From: an uncultured Pelagibacteraceae bacterium
Lineage (GTDB): Bacteria > Pseudomonadota > Alphaproteobacteria > Pelagibacterales > Pelagibacteraceae
NCBI GenBank assembly: GCA_902579105.1
Contig: CACHFM010000006.1
Span: 1 to 64,000 of the forward strand
Direction of reading: 5' to 3'
DNA: 64,000 bases
Under the pieces are notes generated by a model that was not told the origin of the DNA, made no database searches, and saw nothing but the letters and a program-made list of their open reading frames with translations. The position numbers and the translations under genes are program-made. This document shows positions 47,002 to 55,679 of the stretch, one piece after another (the first letter of the stretch is position 1; every line of letters begins with the position of its first letter).

Positions 47002-47418
47002 CTACCTTTGTTTATAAGGTTCTGATATTAGTGCAACTTTTGTAAAACCTGAGCCAGACAATAAGCCCATAATTTCTAATACTCTTCCATAATTAATAGT
47101 TTTATCCCCTCTTACATAAATTCTTGTGTCAGTTCTATTTTTTGATACGGCTAAAACTTTTGCTATAATATTATCATACTCGACTTTAGCTTCTTGTATA
47201 AAAATTTCACCTTTTGAATTTATAGATAATGTAAGTGGCTCAGCTTCTTCTGGTAATGAGTCTGCAGAGCTTTCGGGTAGATCGACTTGTACGCCTACAG
47301 TTAGCAAGGGTGCTGTAACCATAAAAATAATTAATAATACCAACATTACATCAACAAATGGAGTTACATTAATTTCACTCATAGGTTCTTTAGATGAGCG
47401 ATTTAATTTAAATGCCAT
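47002..47418 (-). CDS. tolR: TolR (ExbD family) proton-channel subunit
   Basis: Inner-membrane partner of TolQ. The 138 residues have one membrane helix preceded by the family signature MSEINVTPFVDVMLVLLIIF (about 13-32); the aspartate in FVDVML is the proton-carrying residue. The periplasmic C-terminal domain follows. It is coupled to tolQ, whose stop is the base before its start (47418/47419), and sits 6 bases upstream of tolA. Confidence 0.96.
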   Translation of the reverse strand: MAFKLNRSSKEPMSEINVTPFVDVMLVLLIIFMVTAPLLTVGVQVDLPESSADSLPEEAEPLTLSINSKGEIFIQEAKVEYDNIIAKVLAVSKNRTDTRIYVRGDKTINYGRVLEIMGLLSGSGFTKVALISEPYKQR

Positions 47419-48093
47419 TTAGATTATTGTTAAAAATCTTTTTGAAAAGTTTTCTAATTTTTGAGAATACTTTTTTGACTCAGTATTAAATTTATTGTAA
47501 GCAACAACCGCAGGGATAGCGGCCAATAAACCTAATGCTGTTGCAAATAATGCTTCTGCAATGCCAGGTGCAACAATGGCTAAACTTGTATTTCTTGATA
47601 TTGCTATAGACTGGAAAGAGTTCATTATTCCCCAAACCGTTCCAAATAATCCAATAAAAGGAGCTGTTGAGCCGACTGTTGCCAAGAAAGTAAAGCCCTT
47701 TTCAATCTTATCCATTTGTTTTTCAATTCCATTTTCTAATAGAGCAGTCATTCTCTCACTCAAATTAGATTTAGATTTTTTTTTTAATAAACCCTCCATA
47801 GCATTTTGAAAAACTAAAGCCATTGGATCTTGAATATTTGAAGGTAAATTATTATAGAAAGTTTCTGCAGATTTGGAGTTCCAAAATTTTTCTTCAAATT
47901 CTTCTGAAGATTTATTTATCTTTTTAAATAATCTAAATTTTTCAATTATTACTGCCCAAGAATAAATTGAACAAACAATTAAAATCACAATAACAGATTT
48001 AACTACTATATCAGCTCTAAAGAATAAGCTTAGTAATGAAAAATCTGTATTAGTACCAAGTCCGACTGCTTGTGATGTTATATCAGCTTCCAT
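47419..48093 (-). CDS. tolQ: TolQ (MotA/TolQ/ExbB family) proton-channel subunit
   Basis: Forms the pentameric channel around TolR. The 224 residues have three membrane helices, the first at about 30-48. The family signature near helices 2 and 3 reads LATVGSTAPFIGLFGTVWGI, with the long cytoplasmic loop between helices 1 and 2. It is the first tol gene; the ybgC thioesterase that often precedes tolQ is missing here. The gap 48094-48143 after the resolvase gene contains a weak 4-bp hairpin only. Confidence 0.96.
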   Translation of the reverse strand: MEADITSQAVGLGTNTDFSLLSLFFRADIVVKSVIVILIVCSIYSWAVIIEKFRLFKKINKSSEEFEEKFWNSKSAETFYNNLPSNIQDPMALVFQNAMEGLLKKKSKSNLSERMTALLENGIEKQMDKIEKGFTFLATVGSTAPFIGLFGTVWGIMNSFQSIAISRNTSLAIVAPGIAEALFATALGLLAAIPAVVAYNKFNTESKKYSQKLENFSKRFLTII

Positions 48094-48143
48094 AATTACT
48101 CTTCACACTTAAATGTGTCATGAATTTGACTGATAATTTAAGA

Positions 48144-48638
48144 TTATTCCTCACTTTTATATGTTTCGTAGAAAAAACTAGCTATTAAAATAGCATCAGC
48201 TTTATTTGAATCTTTTTTCCTAGATAATTGTGATGAAAAATATGGAAAAATTTGAATTGCCTTAGTTCTACTTGCATCTTTTTGAGAGTTTATGAGATTA
48301 AAATATTTTTTCCATTTTGCAGGTCTAACAAAATACATAGGTAATAGCATCGAAGAACAAATACCTTTTAGAATTCCAAATGACTGACCAAAATTAAACA
48401 TGCTAGTAACTCCTTGCCCTGGCATTGCTGAAACTTGCTCTATCACAACTTTTACATCATTATTATCAATTTTTTTTGTTCTTTCTTTAATTTCGTTAAA
48501 GATTTGCGAACCGTTAACTTGTTTTTTATTTTTTTTCCCCTCAGTCATTGTTGGCATTTCAATAACATCTTGAATAACTCCATCTTGAAAAAAACAGATT
48601 GATCCTGAAATACCTGGATCAATTCCAATTATAAGCAT
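48144..48638 (-). CDS. RuvC-like RNase H-fold nuclease of the phage type, at the ruvC position
   Basis: A 164-residue protein with the RuvC fold acidic residues D7 (GIDPGISGS), E67 (VVIEQV), and D143/D148 (KKDSNKADAIL). The body does not resemble canonical cellular RuvC. The segments MPTMTEG, VSAMPGQGVTSMFNFGQSFG and VRPAKWKKYF belong to the RuvC-like resolvases commonly encoded by phages and some bacteria. It lies directly after yebC (TAATG junction), where alphaproteobacteria usually have ruvC-ruvA-ruvB, and no ruvA or ruvB follows. It probably cleaves branched DNA such as Holliday junctions; the displacement idea is inference. Confidence 0.8.
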   Translation of the reverse strand: MLIIGIDPGISGSICFFQDGVIQDVIEMPTMTEGKKNKKQVNGSQIFNEIKERTKKIDNNDVKVVIEQVSAMPGQGVTSMFNFGQSFGILKGICSSMLLPMYFVRPAKWKKYFNLINSQKDASRTKAIQIFPYFSSQLSRKKDSNKADAILIASFFYETYKSEE

Positions 48639-49363
48639 TATTCACTACCTAAATTAACGTTTGTATAAACATTTTGCACATCATCATCTTCTTCCAAAGT
48701 TTCAAGAAATTCTATAATTGCTTCTTTTTTATCTTTTTCAATATTAACACTATTTAAAGGCACCCATTCAATTTCAGTTGAAATAAAATTTGTAATTATC
48801 TTTTCTAATTTTTTCTTTACATTATAAATTTCACTCTTAGAACATTGAATTTCATGAAAATCATCTTTATGAATACATTCTTCTGCTCCTGACTCAATTG
48901 CTAATTCAAAAATCTTATCTTCAGAAGCTTCTTTTTTATCAATCTTAATAATACCTAATTGACTAAAATTATGAGAAGCAGATCCTTGTGTCCCCAAACT
49001 TCCTCCACTTTTTTGAAAAATAGTTCTTATATTTGAAGCAGTTCTATTTTTATTATCAGTTAATGTTTCAACGATTACTGCTATCTTGTCAGGTCCAAAT
49101 CCTTCATACCTTAAATTTTCAAAATTTGTTCCTGTTACTATTGAAGACTTATCAATTGCTCTTTCTATATTGTCTTTTGGCATATTGGCAGACCTGGCAG
49201 TCTGAATAGCTGATCTTAATCTTGGATTCATAGTTGGATCTTTATCACCAAGTTTTGCAGCCACAGTAATTTCTTTAGATAATTTTGAAAATATATTAGA
49301 TCGTTTTTTATCAGCTTTTCCTTTTTTGTGTTTAATACCTGCCCAATGTGAATGTCCTGCCAT
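48638..49363 (-). CDS. yebC: YebC/PmpR family protein
   Basis: Member of a conserved family first described as transcriptional regulators, with some members shown to act in translation at proline stretches. The 241 residues start MAGHSHWAGIKHKKGKADKK, the family hallmark, and include RYEGFGPDKIAVIVE-like and NMPKDNIERAI segments. Upstream is the YmdB-type phosphoesterase and downstream the RuvC-like gene. The family is certain and the role is not. Confidence 0.95.
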   Translation of the reverse strand: MAGHSHWAGIKHKKGKADKKRSNIFSKLSKEITVAAKLGDKDPTMNPRLRSAIQTARSANMPKDNIERAIDKSSIVTGTNFENLRYEGFGPDKIAVIVETLTDNKNRTASNIRTIFQKSGGSLGTQGSASHNFSQLGIIKIDKKEASEDKIFELAIESGAEECIHKDDFHEIQCSKSEIYNVKKKLEKIITNFISTEIEWVPLNSVNIEKDKKEAIIEFLETLEEDDDVQNVYTNVNLGSE

Positions 49364-49370
49364 AACTTTT

Positions 49371-50174
49371 TTAAATATTTTCTAAATGACTCCCATAAAC
49401 ATAACTTTTAATATTTGTGGCTAATCCTGTTTTTATATCACATTCAACAATAACACCACACAAAGTGGCATTACCTGTTGCGGGAAAATGCTTTATTGAG
49501 TTTTTTTTTAAAAATCTATTAATTGAGTTTTCTTTATTCATACCTATAACCGAGTCATAATCTCCACACATGCCTGCATCCGTTTGAAAACCTGTACCTC
49601 CATTTAAAATTCTTGCATCATTTGTTGGAATATGGGTATGTGTTCCAACAACTAATGAGGCCTTTCCATCAAAAAAATGTCCAATAGCATTTTTTTCACT
49701 TGTAATTTCACCATGAATATCAACAACTAATAAATCATAATCCTCTTTTAATTTATATTCTTTCATAAATTTCTGAGAAGCTTCAAAAACATCTTCACAT
49801 TTTTTCATAAAAACATTTCCCATTAAATTTAAAACACCAATTTTAATTTCTCCTTTAAGTTTATAAATATTAAAACCTTTTCCGGGTGCTGGTTCAAAGA
49901 GATTTTTAGGACGTAATAGTCTTCCTTCTCTATCAATAAATTCCATTATTTCTTTTTGATCCCATACATGATTTCCAGTAGTAATTACATCTACTCCTGA
50001 ATTAAAAAAATCTTCACAAATTTTCTTTGTTAATCCCACCCCTTGTTCTGCAGCATTCTCACCATTAACAATTACAAAATCTATTTTTTTTGATTTAATC
50101 TCATCTAAAAGATTATTCATTAATTTAGAACAACCAGATAAACCAACAACATCTCCTAAAAATAATATTCTCAT
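49371..50174 (-). CDS. ymdB: YmdB family metallophosphoesterase
   Basis: Calcineurin-like phosphoesterase; characterised YmdB-type proteins hydrolyse 2',3'-cyclic nucleotides. The 267 residues have metal-binding motifs GDVVG (7-11), NGENAAEQGVGLTKK (about 38-52), TGNHVWDQKE (about 66-75), DIHGEITSEK and GTHTHIPTND. The start overlaps the upstream cyclo-ligase stop as ATGA (50171-50174). The biological role in this lineage is unknown. Confidence 0.92.
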   Translation of the reverse strand: MRILFLGDVVGLSGCSKLMNNLLDEIKSKKIDFVIVNGENAAEQGVGLTKKICEDFFNSGVDVITTGNHVWDQKEIMEFIDREGRLLRPKNLFEPAPGKGFNIYKLKGEIKIGVLNLMGNVFMKKCEDVFEASQKFMKEYKLKEDYDLLVVDIHGEITSEKNAIGHFFDGKASLVVGTHTHIPTNDARILNGGTGFQTDAGMCGDYDSVIGMNKENSINRFLKKNSIKHFPATGNATLCGVIVECDIKTGLATNIKSYVYGSHLENI

Positions 50175-50716
50175 CCTAAAATTTCTTTTTCTGTAATTAT
50201 AAAATCTAATTTTTTGTCGTATTGAGTAGTTGGAATTTTTTTTAATCTTTGATATGAAAAAGCTAAACCAATTTTAATAATTTTTTTATTTTTTTCAATT
50301 TTATCAATATAACGGTCGTAAAAACCTCCTCCATAACCCAATCTATTTAAATTATTATCGTAACTAACTAAAGGCAAAAATAAAATTTCAGGATAAAATA
50401 TTTTTGATTTAATAGGCTCGGGAATACCATATTTATTTATTTTCAATGGATCATTAATTGACCACTTAAAAAAATCCATTTGATTATTTTTTTTTATAAT
50501 TGGTAATGAAATATTATAGTTTTTTTTTTCTAACAAATACAAAATTTCTAAATCATCAATTTCATGATTTGAAGGATAATATCCACCGAAATTTTTGAAA
50601 TTATATTTTCTTGTTTTTAAAAAAGAAAAAAATTTATCTGGGTCTATTTTAAAATTTTTATTACTATTAAATTTTCTAAATTTTAAAATTTTACTTCTTA
50701 TTTTAGATTTATTCAC
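50171..50716 (-). CDS. 5-formyltetrahydrofolate cyclo-ligase
   Basis: Converts 5-formyl-THF to 5,10-methenyl-THF with ATP, recovering a storage folate. The 181 residues have the basic N-terminus KSKIRSKILKFRK and the nucleotide-binding motif LGYGGGFYDRYI (about 126-137). The family is often next to zapA in proteobacteria, as here (zapA stop 6 bases upstream). The 6S RNA gene often found between zapA and this gene has no room here. Confidence 0.9.
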   Translation of the reverse strand: MNKSKIRSKILKFRKFNSNKNFKIDPDKFFSFLKTRKYNFKNFGGYYPSNHEIDDLEILYLLEKKNYNISLPIIKKNNQMDFFKWSINDPLKINKYGIPEPIKSKIFYPEILFLPLVSYDNNLNRLGYGGGFYDRYIDKIEKNKKIIKIGLAFSYQRLKKIPTTQYDKKLDFIITEKEILG

Positions 50717-50722
50717 AAAAAT

Positions 50723-51169
50723 TTATTGAGATTTACTTCCTAATTTTGCCTTTTCGACAAAACTAGATATTTTATCTGTAGTCTCATCAATAATCTGCTC
50801 ATATTTTTTTCGATTAGTTTCAATTTCATTTTTGAAATTTAGATGATTTAAATTTAATTCTTTAATCTCACCTTCTTTTTTATCTCTATATTCATAGACA
50901 AGAGTTTTTAGTTCTTTAAACTTTTTTGACAATTCATTTAGTTCATCTTTTTTTTTATCAACTTTTTTTTTGGTCTCATAATATTCATCCATAGTTTTAA
51001 CTGCAGTAATTAAAAGCAGTTTATTTTCTCCTAAATTTCCAAGGTTATTTTTTAAATCATTAAACTTCTTATTTATTTGAATTAATAATTCTTCTAGATG
51101 CTCTTCTTGACCATCTTCGCATGATAATAAAAACTCTTTATTATTAAACTTAATATTTACATTTGCCAT
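50723..51169 (-). CDS. zapA: Cell division protein ZapA
   Basis: Cytosolic FtsZ-ring stabiliser. The N-terminal ZapA domain reads VNIKFNNKEFLLSCEDGQEEHLEELLIQINKKF (split here only for identification; residues about 3-35), followed by a long coiled coil to residue 148. Length is above the 100-110 of E. coli ZapA because the coil is extended. It overlaps the preceding coiled-coil gene by 13 bases. Confidence 0.85.
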   Translation of the reverse strand: MANVNIKFNNKEFLLSCEDGQEEHLEELLIQINKKFNDLKNNLGNLGENKLLLITAVKTMDEYYETKKKVDKKKDELNELSKKFKELKTLVYEYRDKKEGEIKELNLNHLNFKNEIETNRKKYEQIIDETTDKISSFVEKAKLGSKSQ

Positions 51170-51513
51170 TTATCAATTTCTTCCAATAAAGTATCTGTTT
51201 CTTGATTTAATTCATCAATTTTTTCAGAAAACTCAATTTGTTTTCTGTGTTCTATCTTTTCTTTATTTTGAATTTCTTCAAGCTGTTTACTTAAGCTATT
51301 ATATTCTTCAAGTAATACTTTATATTTATTTTCTAACTGAGACTTTTCAATTTCTAATTGATTTTTTTGAGAGTTCAAATTTTCAAGATTATTTTGCAAA
51401 TCAGGATTACTCAGATCTAAATTTTTTAATTCACGTAAAGCATTATTTAATTTTTTTTCTTTTTCGTTTATAGAATTCATATATATGTTTATATTATTAA
51501 ATAGATTCTTCAT
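51157..51513 (-). CDS. Coiled-coil protein upstream of zapA (DUF4164-like)
   Basis: A 118-residue protein that is nearly all predicted coiled coil, rich in E, K, L, N and Q, with no membrane segment. Alphaproteobacteria commonly carry a small coiled-coil gene directly before zapA, so a role beside ZapA in division is plausible but not shown. The start is uncertain: ATG 51513 leaves 18 bases to the divergent tkt start, while ATG at 51480 (MNSINEKEKKL) leaves 51 and is more believable. It overlaps zapA by 13 bases. Confidence 0.7.
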   Translation of the reverse strand: MKNLFNNINIYMNSINEKEKKLNNALRELKNLDLSNPDLQNNLENLNSQKNQLEIEKSQLENKYKVLLEEYNSLSKQLEEIQNKEKIEHRKQIEFSEKIDELNQETDTLLEEIDKWQM

Positions 51514-51531
51514 AGTCTAGTCAGGATAATT

Positions 51532-53490
51532 TTGAGCAAACTACATAATGATTTAGCAAATTGCATAAGATTTTTGTCAATTGATGCAGTGCAAAAAGCA
51601 AATTCAGGTCACCCAGGAATGCCTATGGGTATGGCTGATGTAGTAACGATTTTATTTAAGAATTTTCTAAGCTTTAATCCAAAAAATCCTGATTGGTTAA
51701 ATAGAGATAGATTTGTTTTATCAGCAGGTCATGGTTCAATGTTGTTATATTCTTTATTATATTTAACGGGATATAAAAGTATTTCACTTAACAGTATTAA
51801 AAAATTTAGACAACTTAATTCAATATGTGCAGGACACCCTGAATATTATCCAAAAACAGGAATTGAAACTACAACTGGACCACTAGGTCAAGGAATAACC
51901 AACTCTGTTGGATTTGCAATTGCTGAAGAAATTTTAAGAAAGAAATTAGGTAAAGAAATTATAAACCATAAAACTTATGTATTAGCTGGTGATGGTTGTT
52001 TAATGGAAGGGGTAAGTCATGAAGCAATGAGTTTAGCTGGTCACTTAAAACTAAAAAATTTAGTAATGCTTTTTGACAATAATTCAATATCAATAGATGG
52101 TCCAACTAACTTAGCTGTTTCAGATAATTTTAAAAAAAGATTTGAAAGTTATGGTTGGGAATATATTCTCATAAATGGTCATAATGAAAAAGAAATTTTT
52201 AAAGCTTTAAAGAAAGTTCAAAATGCAAAAAAACCAACTGTTATATCTTGTAAAACTAAAATTGGTTATGGCTCACCTAATAAATCTGGTAAATCATCAT
52301 CTCATGGTAGCCCCTTAGGTGTTGATGAGATTAAACTTGTAAGAAAAACTTTAAAATGGAGTCATAAACCTTTTCAAATTCCTAATAAAATTTTAAATGA
52401 ATGGAAAAAGATCGGCAAAAAAGGTGAAAAAAATGAAAAAAAATGGAATAAAATTTATAAAACAAAAAAGAAATTAATTAAAAAATTTTTTCAAAATAAT
52501 TTTACGAAAGTACTAAAGGAAGAAAAACAAAATGCTTGTAAAGAAATTAAAAGTTTGGCTACTAGAAAATGTTCAGAATTAACACTTAATTTGTTAACTA
52601 AAAATAATAATACATTAATTGGAGGTTCTGCAGACTTAGCGGGATCTAATAACACTAAAACAAAAAATCACAAAATAATTAAACCAGGTAGCTTTGATGG
52701 CAATTACATTCACTATGGTGTAAGAGAGCACGCAATGAGTGGAATAATGAATGGGCTTGCTCTTCATAGCAACTTTATTCCTTATGGAGGTACATTTTTA
52801 ATATTTTCAGACTATTGTAGACCCTCAATAAGACTATCCGCATTAATGAAACAAAGAGTTATTTATGTAATGACTCACGACTCTATAGGTCTTGGAGAAG
52901 ATGGCCCTACTCACCAGCCTATAGAACAATTATCTGGACTAAGATCAATTCCTAATTTAAATGTTTTTAGACCTGCAGATAGAATGGAAACTATTGAATG
53001 TTGGGAACAAGCATTAAAAAATTCAAAAACACCTAGTATTTTATCTCTTACTAGACAAAATCTAAATCCAATAAGAAAAAAATATTCAAATATTAATAAA
53101 TGCTCTTTTGGAGCTTATGAAGTTTTAAGAACAAATCAAAAGATCCATATAACTATACTTGCAAGCGGTTCTGAAGTTAGTTTGGCAATCGAAATTAGCC
53201 ATAAATTAGCCAAAGATAAAATATACTCTAAAGTCATATCAATGCCATGTCACAATCTTTTTGATTTACAATCAAAAATTTACAAAAAAAAAATTCTGGA
53301 AGAAACTAAAATGAAAATATCTATTGAAGCTGCATCAACTGACTGTTGGAAAAAATATGTTGGTAATAAAGGTTTAACTTTTGGCATTGATACTTTTGGT
53401 AAAAGTGCTCCATATAAAGACATTTATAAACATTTTGGACTAACCGTTGGAAATATTTCAAACAAAACAAAAAAAATGCTTAGAAATTAA
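51532..53490 (+). CDS. tkt: Transketolase
   Basis: TPP enzyme moving two-carbon units between sugar phosphates. The 652 residues have the opening SIDAVQKANSGHPGMPMG (about 16-33), the TPP motif GDGCLMEGVSHEAM (about 153-166), and the pyrimidine-domain FSDYCRPSIRLSALMK. The start codon is TTG, with AGGA six bases upstream; no in-frame ATG lies near. It is the first gene of a plus-strand block that continues with gap, pgk and aldolase, placing the pentose phosphate and triose steps in one unit. Confidence 0.96.
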   Translation: MSKLHNDLANCIRFLSIDAVQKANSGHPGMPMGMADVVTILFKNFLSFNPKNPDWLNRDRFVLSAGHGSMLLYSLLYLTGYKSISLNSIKKFRQLNSICAGHPEYYPKTGIETTTGPLGQGITNSVGFAIAEEILRKKLGKEIINHKTYVLAGDGCLMEGVSHEAMSLAGHLKLKNLVMLFDNNSISIDGPTNLAVSDNFKKRFESYGWEYILINGHNEKEIFKALKKVQNAKKPTVISCKTKIGYGSPNKSGKSSSHGSPLGVDEIKLVRKTLKWSHKPFQIPNKILNEWKKIGKKGEKNEKKWNKIYKTKKKLIKKFFQNNFTKVLKEEKQNACKEIKSLATRKCSELTLNLLTKNNNTLIGGSADLAGSNNTKTKNHKIIKPGSFDGNYIHYGVREHAMSGIMNGLALHSNFIPYGGTFLIFSDYCRPSIRLSALMKQRVIYVMTHDSIGLGEDGPTHQPIEQLSGLRSIPNLNVFRPADRMETIECWEQALKNSKTPSILSLTRQNLNPIRKKYSNINKCSFGAYEVLRTNQKIHITILASGSEVSLAIEISHKLAKDKIYSKVISMPCHNLFDLQSKIYKKKILEETKMKISIEAASTDCWKKYVGNKGLTFGIDTFGKSAPYKDIYKHFGLTVGNISNKTKKMLRN

Positions 53491-53492
53491 AT

Positions 53493-54500
53493 ATGACAAT
53501 AAAAATTGGTATTAATGGAATGGGAAGAATTGGCAGAATGATAGTTAGGGCAATTATTGAAAGTAAAAATAAAAATATAAAAATACAGCATATTAATAAT
53601 AGATCGAACTCTCAGGTAAGTTGCAATTTAATAAAATACGACTCTGTTCATGGAAAATTTGATGCAGACTTAGGTTTTGATAAAAATAATTTAATTATAA
53701 ACAATAATAAAATTACCTTTTCACAAGAATCTAAAATTGAAGATATAAATTGGAAAAAATTTGATGTCGATTATGTATTTGAATGTACTGGAAAATTTAA
53801 TTCAAAAGAAAAACTAAAAGCACATTTAAAAAATGGTGCAAAAAAAGTAATTGTTTCAGCTCCATGTAAAAATGCAGATAAAACTATTGTATTTGGGGTA
53901 AACGAAAGTGTTATGACAAAAAATGATAAAATAATTTCGGCTGCTTCATGTACTACTAACTGCTTAGCTCCAATTGCAAACGTTCTTAATGAAAATTTTA
54001 AAATAGAAAAAGGTTTTATGACTACTATTCATGCTTATACCAGTGATCAAAGAATTTTAGACAATTCTCATAAAGATCCTAGAAGAGCTAGATCTGCCAA
54101 CCAATCAATAGTTCCAACTTCAACAGGAGCTTCAAAGTCTATTGGTGAGATTATTCCATCTTTAAAAGGAAAATTAGAAGGTGTTGCTATGAGAGTTCCC
54201 ACTCCAAATGTATCGCTTATTGAATTAGTTTTTTGTACCAAAGTAAATATTGATAAAGAAAAAATTAACAAAGCATTTAAATTAGCCTCTAAAAATCAAT
54301 CTAAAAAAGTTTTAGAAATAACTTCTGAAGAATTGGTATCAATTGATTTTAATCATAACTCAGCTTCTGCAATTGTAGATGCGTCGCTAACTAATGTAGT
54401 TGGAAAAAACATGGGTAAAATTTCAGCTTGGTATGACAATGAATGGGGTTTTTCAAATAGAATGTGTGATATAGTAGAACATGCGCATAAAATCTCTTAA
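53493..54500 (+). CDS. gap: Glyceraldehyde-3-phosphate dehydrogenase
   Basis: Interconverts glyceraldehyde 3-phosphate and 1,3-bisphosphoglycerate. The 335 residues have the Rossmann motif GINGMGRIGR (7-16) and the catalytic C153 in SAASCTTNCLAP. The coenzyme-ribose loop reads INNRSNSQ where NAD-specific enzymes have an aspartate (IND), so NADP use is possible. It starts 3 bases after tkt, and its stop overlaps the pgk ATG as TAATG. Confidence 0.96.
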   Translation: MTIKIGINGMGRIGRMIVRAIIESKNKNIKIQHINNRSNSQVSCNLIKYDSVHGKFDADLGFDKNNLIINNNKITFSQESKIEDINWKKFDVDYVFECTGKFNSKEKLKAHLKNGAKKVIVSAPCKNADKTIVFGVNESVMTKNDKIISAASCTTNCLAPIANVLNENFKIEKGFMTTIHAYTSDQRILDNSHKDPRRARSANQSIVPTSTGASKSIGEIIPSLKGKLEGVAMRVPTPNVSLIELVFCTKVNIDKEKINKAFKLASKNQSKKVLEITSEELVSIDFNHNSASAIVDASLTNVVGKNMGKISAWYDNEWGFSNRMCDIVEHAHKIS

Positions 54501-55678
54501 TGAGAAGTATAACAGAAGAAACAAATCTTAGTGATAAAAAAATCTTATTAAGATTAGATTTAAATGTTCCTTTAAATAAAGGAAAAATTACCGATACAAC
54601 AAGAATAGATAAAATTATACCTACTTTAAAATTTTTAATTAAAAATAATTCAAAGATAATAATACTATCTCACGTAGGTAGACCAAAAGGTAAATTTGTA
54701 AGTGAGCTCTCTCTCAAACCAATATGTGAAGATTTAAAAAATAAAATAAATCATAATGTGAAACTTATTACAAAAAATATAAATGAATTAAGCAATAAAG
54801 ATTTATTCAAAAGTGTGAATGAAAAAATAATTATGTTAGAAAATATTAGATTTTATTTTGAAGAAGAAAAGAATGATGAAGAGTTTGCAAAGCATCTTGC
54901 AAGATTAGCGGATATATATGTTAATGATGCATTTTCATGCTCTCATAGAGCACATGCATCAATCAATAAAATTCCAAATTATTTACCATCATATTCTGGC
55001 TTACAGCTTGATACAGAGGTTAATGCTTTAAAAAAAATTACATTAGAAATTAAGAAGCCTATTACCTGTATAATTGGAGGCTCTAAAATCTCAACTAAAA
55101 TAAATTTAATAAAAAATTTAATACCCAAATTTAATAATATTATAATTGTGGGAGGAATGGCTAATAACATAATCAAATACATGGGGCATGAAATTGGAAA
55201 ATCTTTAAAAGAAGAAAAATCTAAACAAATTATTGAAGAAATATTTTCTCTAGCAAAAAAAAAGAATTGTCAAATAGTATATCCAGAAGATATTATCGTA
55301 GCAAAAAATTTAAATGGTAATCCCAAAACTAAAGAATTAAATGAAGTTTTGCCTGATGAAATGATCTTAGATATTGGTCCAAAAACTATTAAAATTATTA
55401 ATAATATTATTGATGAAAGTAATACGATTTTTTGGAACGGTCCTGCTGGATATTTTGAAAATCCCAACTTTGCTAATGGTAGTATTAAAATTGCAGAGAA
55501 AATATCAGAAAATAATAAAGTTAATAAAATCTATTCAGTTGCAGGGGGTGGAGATACAGTTTCGTTACTAAATAATTTAAATAAAATTGATAATTTTAAT
55601 TTTGTTTCAACTGCGGGTGGAGCATTCTTAGAATATCTTGAAGGCAAAGAACTTCCTGGTATAAAAGCTTTAAACTAA
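54500..55678 (+). CDS. pgk: Phosphoglycerate kinase
   Basis: Transfers phosphate between 1,3-bisphosphoglycerate and ADP. The 392 residues have the signature KILLRLDLNVPLNKGKI (about 14-30), SHVGRPKG (about 57-64), and the C-terminal nucleotide loop SVAGGGDTVSLL near residue 350. Coupled by TAATG to gap, and aldolase starts 2 bases after its stop. Confidence 0.97.
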   Translation: MRSITEETNLSDKKILLRLDLNVPLNKGKITDTTRIDKIIPTLKFLIKNNSKIIILSHVGRPKGKFVSELSLKPICEDLKNKINHNVKLITKNINELSNKDLFKSVNEKIIMLENIRFYFEEEKNDEEFAKHLARLADIYVNDAFSCSHRAHASINKIPNYLPSYSGLQLDTEVNALKKITLEIKKPITCIIGGSKISTKINLIKNLIPKFNNIIIVGGMANNIIKYMGHEIGKSLKEEKSKQIIEEIFSLAKKKNCQIVYPEDIIVAKNLNGNPKTKELNEVLPDEMILDIGPKTIKIINNIIDESNTIFWNGPAGYFENPNFANGSIKIAEKISENNKVNKIYSVAGGGDTVSLLNNLNKIDNFNFVSTAGGAFLEYLEGKELPGIKALN

Positions 55679-55679
55679 C

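Noticed and set aside
50717-50722. 6S RNA gene between zapA and the cyclo-ligase gene
   Set aside because: This is its usual place in many proteobacteria, but only six bases separate the genes here.
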